Below, in pieces: positions 24,970 to 28,379 of a DNA stretch of 28,379 bases. Source of the stretch: an uncultured Clostridium sp. (GTDB lineage Bacteria; Bacillota_A; Clostridia; TANB77; CAG-508); contig CAOJZU010000019.1 in the NCBI GenBank assembly GCA_948466265.1, positions 1 to 28,379 of the forward strand. Direction: 5' to 3'. The notes beneath the pieces were generated by a model, which searched no databases, was not told the origin of the DNA, and worked only from the letters and a program-made list of their open reading frames with translations. A program made the position numbers and the translations under genes. The first letter of the stretch is position 1. Each line of letters starts with the position of its first letter.

Positions 24970-25977
24970 ATGTTTACATTTGGTCATGATATTGGTATAG
25001 ATTTAGGAACAGCAACAGTTTTAGCATATGTAAAAGGAAAGGGAATAACTTTAAGAGAACCATCAGTAGTTGCAGTAGATAAATTAACAAATGAAGTACT
25101 AGCAGTTGGACAAGAAGCAAGAAGAATGCTTGGAAGAACGCCAGGCAATATAGTTGCAACAAGACCATTAAAAGATGGAGTAATATCAGACTATACTGTA
25201 ACAGAAAAAATGTTAAAATATTTTATAAATAAAATATGTGGAAGAACAATATTCTCTCCTAGAATAATGATATGTATACCATCACAAGTAACAGAGGTTG
25301 AAAAAAAAGCAGTAATAGATGCAGCAACACAGGCAGGAGCTAGAAGAGTATATCTAATTGAAGAACCAATTGCTGCTGCAATTGGAGCAGGTATTGATAT
25401 ATCAAAGGCATGTGGAAATATGGTAGTAGATATAGGTGGAGGAACAACAGATGTTGCTGTAATATCACTTGGAGGTTCAGTAGTAAATACTTCACTAAAG
25501 GTTGCAGGTGATAAATTTGACGAAGCAGTAGTAAAATATATAAAAAGAAAGCACAATGTAATAATTGGAGAAAGAACAGCCGAAGACTTAAAAATAAATA
25601 TAGGATGCGTATATCCTAAAATACAAGATGTAGAAATGGACATACGTGGAAGAGACTTAAGTTCAGGGCTTCCAAAAACAATAACAATTCATTCTAGTGA
25701 AATGCTAGAAGCATTAATAGAACCAGCAATGATGGTAGTAGATGCAGTACACTCAGTACTAGAACGTACACCACCAGAGCTTGTGGCAGATATTAGTGAC
25801 AAGGGAATATACATGACAGGTGGAGGAGCATTAGTAGATGGTTTAGATAAACTTTTGCAAGAAAAAACCGGAATAAATGTTATGATAGCAAATGATACTG
25901 TGTCATGTGTAGCCCTTGGAACTGGTAAAGCATTAGATAATTTGGATGCACTAGATAATGTAAGAAAGAAAAAATAA
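24970..25977 (+). CDS. mreB: Actin-like rod-shape protein MreB/Mbl
   Basis: A 335-residue bacterial actin that guides peptidoglycan elongation. Motifs are IGIDLGTATVLAYVKGKGI (phosphate 1), IPSQVTEVEKKAV, LIEEPIAAAIGAG, VVDIGGGTTDVAVISLGG (phosphate 2) and the adenosine motif IYMTGGGALVDGL. Mbl and MreB cannot be separated here by eye. AGGAG lies upstream of the ATG. The usual mreC/mreD are absent. By my count it has 32 glycine codons and none carries the extra C; its single CGG is ACC-GGA and normal. This absence in a highly expressed gene matters for interpreting the C-GGN signal. Confidence 0.93.
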   Translation: MFTFGHDIGIDLGTATVLAYVKGKGITLREPSVVAVDKLTNEVLAVGQEARRMLGRTPGNIVATRPLKDGVISDYTVTEKMLKYFINKICGRTIFSPRIMICIPSQVTEVEKKAVIDAATQAGARRVYLIEEPIAAAIGAGIDISKACGNMVVDIGGGTTDVAVISLGGSVVNTSLKVAGDKFDEAVVKYIKRKHNVIIGERTAEDLKINIGCVYPKIQDVEMDIRGRDLSSGLPKTITIHSSEMLEALIEPAMMVVDAVHSVLERTPPELVADISDKGIYMTGGGALVDGLDKLLQEKTGINVMIANDTVSCVALGTGKALDNLDALDNVRKKK

Positions 25978-26144
25978 GGAAAGTGGCTTCGACATATGTG
26001 CATTTTGCTTTGCAAATATGCACGAATCAAGGTAAGCCTCTGCATAAGTTATCCGTAATTCGCTTTGCTCAAACGGCTAACTTAACCTTGTTATTCCAGA
26101 AATATACTAGATTTTCTAGTAATTTCCTACATAATAAGAAAGCA
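25978..26144. repeat. Nested imperfect palindromes between mreB and mtaB
   Basis: An outer pair, CAAGGTAAG and CTTAACCTTG (about 26029-26097, one bulge), encloses AAGTTATCCGT and ACGGCTAACTT (one mismatch). A separate hairpin lies around 25995-26025 (TTTGC/GCAAA core) and TACTAGATTTTCTAGTA at about 26105-26121. The patch is less AT-rich than its surroundings and has no gene with a ribosome binding site. Possibly a decayed or non-autonomous repeat element. Confidence 0.4.
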
Positions 26145-26168
26145 AATGGGCGATTTAAATCGCCCATT
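26145..26168 (+). terminator. 24-bp perfect palindrome, terminator between mreB and mtaB
   Basis: AATGGGCGATTT followed by its exact complement, then ATTATTAATG. The GC-rich core makes it a likely terminator; its T tail is weak. Confidence 0.6.
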
Positions 26169-26206
26169 ATTAATGTTTAATAACTAATAAAAAGAAAGGG
26201 ACAAAA

Positions 26207-27507
26207 ATGGAGAAAACGGTAGCAATATATACTTTAGGTTGTAAAACAAATCAATATGAATCAAATGCAATAATTCAAGAATTTATAAAACATGGATATA
26301 AAGTTGTTAGCTTTGAAGAATTTGCAGATATATATATAGTAAATACATGCACAGTAACTAATATGTCTGATAGAAAATCAAGACAAATATTAAGACGTGC
26401 AAAAAAGAAAAACAAAGATAGTATACTAGTTGCAACAGGATGTTATGCACAAGTATCAAAGAAATTATTAGAAGAAATAAAAGAAATAGACCTAATACTT
26501 GGAAATAATGAGAAAAAAGATATTATAAAATATGTACAAGAATTTAGAAAAGAAAGAGAAGAGAAAATTACAGATTTATTTAAAGAAAAGGAATACTTAG
26601 AATTTGGAAGAGTGATATATACAGAAAAAACAAGAGCAGTGATAAAAATACAAGATGGCTGTGACAATTTCTGTTCATATTGCATTATACCATATGCAAG
26701 GGGAAGAGTAAGAAGCAGAAAGATAGAAAATATAAAAATTGAAGTAGAGCAAATTGCAAAAACAGGAATAAAAGAAGTAGTGCTAACAGGAATACAAATA
26801 GCTTCATATGGAAAAGACTTAAATGAAAATATAACTCTTATAGATTTATTAGAAGAAATAAACAAAATAAATCGGAATAGAAAGAATAAGGCTTCGGGTC
26901 GTTAGAGCCAAGATTATTCTCAAAAGAGTTTATATCAAGACTAAAAAGATTAGAAAAAGTTTGCCCACATTTTCACTTATCACTTCAAAGTGGATGTAAT
27001 AAAACATTAGAAAGAATGAATAGAAAATATCGGAAAAGAAGATATAATAGAAGTAGTAAAAAATATAAGAGAAAACTTTGAAGATGCCATACTCACAGCA
27101 GATATAATAGTTCGGATTTCCAGAAGAAACAGAAGATGAATTTGAAGAAACATATAATTTATTAAAAGAAATAAAACTATACAAAATACATGTATTCCAA
27201 TATTCAAAAAGAGAAGGAACAAAAGCAGCTAAAATGTTACGGACAAATTTCTCCAAATATAAAAGAAGAAAGAAGTAAAAAATTAATAAAACTTTCTGAT
27301 ATAGTAGGAGAAGAAATAAGAAATACATATATAGGAAGAAAAGTAGAAGTATTAATAGAAGAAAAACAAAATGATGGATATTGGAAAGGTCATACAAAAA
27401 ACTATATATATGTCGGAATAAAAAGTAAAGAAAAGGATATAAAAAACAAAATTATTTATGTAACAATAAAAGAAAATAGAAAAGACCAGCTAATCGGAGA
27501 GAAATAA
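26207..27507 (+). CDS. mtaB: tRNA t6A37 methylthiotransferase MtaB, five C-GGN shifts
   Basis: A 431-residue radical SAM enzyme converting t6A37 to ms2t6A37 in ANN-decoding tRNAs. The N-terminal MTTase domain has YTLGCKTNQYESNAI and two further cysteines (VNTCTVTN, VATGCYAQ). The radical SAM triad is CDNFCSYCIIPYARG, and a TRAM-like domain ends the protein (YIGRKVEVLIEEKQNDGYW). Shifts lie at 26873 (after AAT), 26895 (after CTT, CGGG), 27031 (after TAT), 27113 (after GTT) and 27240 (after TTA). They restore RLGSLEPRLFS and IIVGFPEETEDEF, both conserved. GTC-GGA and ATC-GGA near the end are normal. AAAGGGA lies upstream of the ATG. Confidence 0.95.
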
Positions 27508-27532
27508 AAGATTTACATAACGCTACTTACAT

Positions 27533-27561
27533 TTGACTTTTTCATGAAAAAATAGTATAAT
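27533..27561 (+). promoter_or_regulatory. Promoter of the secreted-protein gene
   Basis: TTGACT (27533-27538), a 17-nt spacer and TATAAT (27556-27561), giving a leader of about 125 nt. The leader ends in a CGCC-AAAA-GGCG hairpin (27661-27672) just before the AGGAGG box. No riboswitch class was recognised in it. Confidence 0.75.
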
Positions 27562-27694
27562 ATAAATAGTATAGGTGGAGTTTAGCCTTTTATAATAGAT
27601 GGCGATGGACAAAGTTATTTTATCCTTGCTAAATAAAATGGTTCTTTGACAAGTAAAAAACGCCAAAAGGCGAAGAAAAAAGGAGGAGACTTAT

Positions 27695-28379
27695 ATGAAG
27701 ACAAACAACAAACACAACAAAGGATTTTTTGCACGGATAATCATGGCAATCATGATTATGACAGCAGTCGTAATGACTGACTGCAGCGTGGTTAAGGCAG
27801 CTGAGCTGTCGGCGGGTCCCATGCTCGAGGTCATTGGTGATCTTGAGATCGTAATCAAGCGTGGAAGCAACTATGTTGATTCCGGCTGTAAGGTAGTCCA
27901 GAATGGTCGGGAACTTCCTGACTTGACAGACAAAGTCGTAACGAAGTATTACGAGATCCGGCAGGTCGAAGGGAAGTGGCAGGAAGTGCTTCTGAATCCG
28001 TTCGATACAAAACGGATCGCGAAAGTCAAGATTCGGTACAGCTGTGAAATAGTTGTAAATGGAAAAATTACTACTATAGAAGCAGAGAGAGACCTGGACA
28101 TCATTGACCAGTATGATCCTAAGTACGATGCTTGGGCTAAAGGGCAGATAGCTGCTCAGAAAGCAGCTGTTGCTGCAGACAAGCAGAAAGGTGTTGTAAC
28201 CACTTCAGGTAATGCCAATGGAGATGAAAGAGATGACAACAAGCCGAGTGATGACAATAAGCCTGGTAGTGGGAATAAGCCTGGTAGTAGCAACAAGCCT
28301 GGTGGTTCCAGTGGCGGTGCTGAAGAAGGCGACGAAGGTGGCGATGGCTCCGGTGGTGGCTCTGGTGAAGTTGGCGGTG
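27695..28379 (+). CDS. Secreted surface protein with DUF5011-like region, runs off the window
   Basis: At least 228 residues with no stop before the window ends. ATG 27695 follows AGGAGG. Residues about 10-36 are a signal peptide (FFARIIMAIMIMTAVVM then a polar cleavage region ending VKAAE). GDLEIVIKRGSNYVDSGCKV resembles the DUF5011/Ig-like domains of Firmicute surface proteins. From about residue 160 it is low complexity, with NKPG repeats and then Gly/Ser/Asp-rich sequence, a likely wall-spanning linker. It is strikingly GC-richer than its neighbours and has five in-frame CGG codons read as arginine; a +1 shift at the first gives TAA at once. Probably acquired. Confidence 0.75.
   Translation, partial: MKTNNKHNKGFFARIIMAIMIMTAVVMTDCSVVKAAELSAGPMLEVIGDLEIVIKRGSNYVDSGCKVVQNGRELPDLTDKVVTKYYEIRQVEGKWQEVLLNPFDTKRIAKVKIRYSCEIVVNGKITTIEAERDLDIIDQYDPKYDAWAKGQIAAQKAAVAADKQKGVVTTSGNANGDERDDNKPSDDNKPGSGNKPGSSNKPGGSSGGAEEGDEGGDGSGGGSGEVGG

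Noticed and set aside
25983..26180. 65-codon ORF downstream of mreB
   Set aside because: No ribosome binding site; it runs through nested palindromes and the terminator, so it is open by chance.
3851..27507. Calling the 14 interrupted genes pseudogenes
   Set aside because: Breaks are all of one type at one codon, post-break frames are fully conserved over hundreds of codons, and essential genes such as der, polA, gpsA and plsY are included. Decay would give mixed indels and stops.
3851..27507. Ordinary sequencing or assembly error as the cause of the C-GGN pattern
   Set aside because: It depends on reading phase, gene class and coding strand, which random or motif-driven error would not. 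Only read-level data can exclude it completely, so this is kept as a stated check.
3851..27507. Reassignment of CGG to another single amino acid
   Set aside because: A sense reassignment would not change frame; here the downstream frame moves +1 after every native CGG.
1..28379. CRISPR array, tRNA, rRNA or transposase genes
   Set aside because: None found by reading both strands; no regular repeat-spacer pattern, cloverleaf or transposase motif was seen.

Overview
The window is AT-rich DNA from a member of the Clostridia (Bacillota), probably an uncultured gut-type lineage. The evidence is the Firmicute-style gene clusters (rlmB-ruvB-queH, der-plsY-gpsA, rplM-rpsI), AGGAGG-type ribosome binding sites, textbook TTGACA/TATAAT promoters, AGA-dominated arginine usage and GGA-dominated glycine usage. 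I cannot name the species. I saw no rRNA, tRNA, CRISPR array or intact transposase.

The main result concerns decoding. Fourteen AT-rich housekeeping or lineage-typical genes look broken, often several times, but every break has the same form: one extra C directly in front of a glycine codon, giving C-GGN. I count 39 such sites: 35 CGGA, 2 CGGG, 1 CGGC and 1 CGGT, on both strands. Before each site the translation runs in frame into a CGG codon. Skipping the C and reading GGN as glycine restores a full-length, motif-perfect protein every time, including both P-loops of Der, the GLGD motif of GpsA and the YkuD cysteine region of an L,D-transpeptidase. I found no in-frame CGG used as arginine in these native genes and no frameshift at any other kind of site. 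The highly expressed genes (rplM, rpsI, mreB, rubrerythrin, rubredoxin) have none. The simplest reading is that in-frame CGG, or the quadruplet CGGN, is decoded as glycine with a +1 frame change. I therefore annotate these genes as intact, with coordinates spanning the shifts.

Layout. 1-3200 holds foreign-looking genes (a membrane protein, a BlaI-like regulator, a CapA-like protein) and an AT-rich HAD hydrolase. 3204-7829 holds cysE (minus), the operon rlmB-ruvB-queH-L,D-transpeptidase-low-molecular-weight phosphatase, and thiamine pyrophosphokinase (minus). 7948-8742 is a GC-richer, cassette-like dapB with its own promoter, paired palindromes and terminator. 8955-12819 is polA, a lytic transglycosylase and yqeK. 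12976-16362 holds an unknown foreign gene (minus), the rplM-rpsI operon, an unknown gene and a GNAT (both minus), a probable type I toxin-antitoxin locus and another small foreign gene. 16505-17204 is rubrerythrin-rubredoxin. 17319-21499 is dCMP deaminase-der-plsY-gpsA-zinc-ribbon protein. 21503-24850 holds envelope and unknown genes plus the aluminium-resistance/methionine-gamma-lyase-like enzyme. 24970-27507 is mreB and mtaB. From 27695 a GC-richer secreted protein runs off the end.

There are two decoding classes side by side. Seven genes with more balanced base composition (125-505, 1439-1750, 1947-3182, 7948-8742, 12976-13386, 16090-16362, 27695-end) contain in-frame CGG that only makes sense as arginine. 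If the native rule applied to them, those I traced would stop soon after their first CGG. They are therefore either recent arrivals that are not properly expressed, or evidence that CGG decoding is ambiguous or context dependent.
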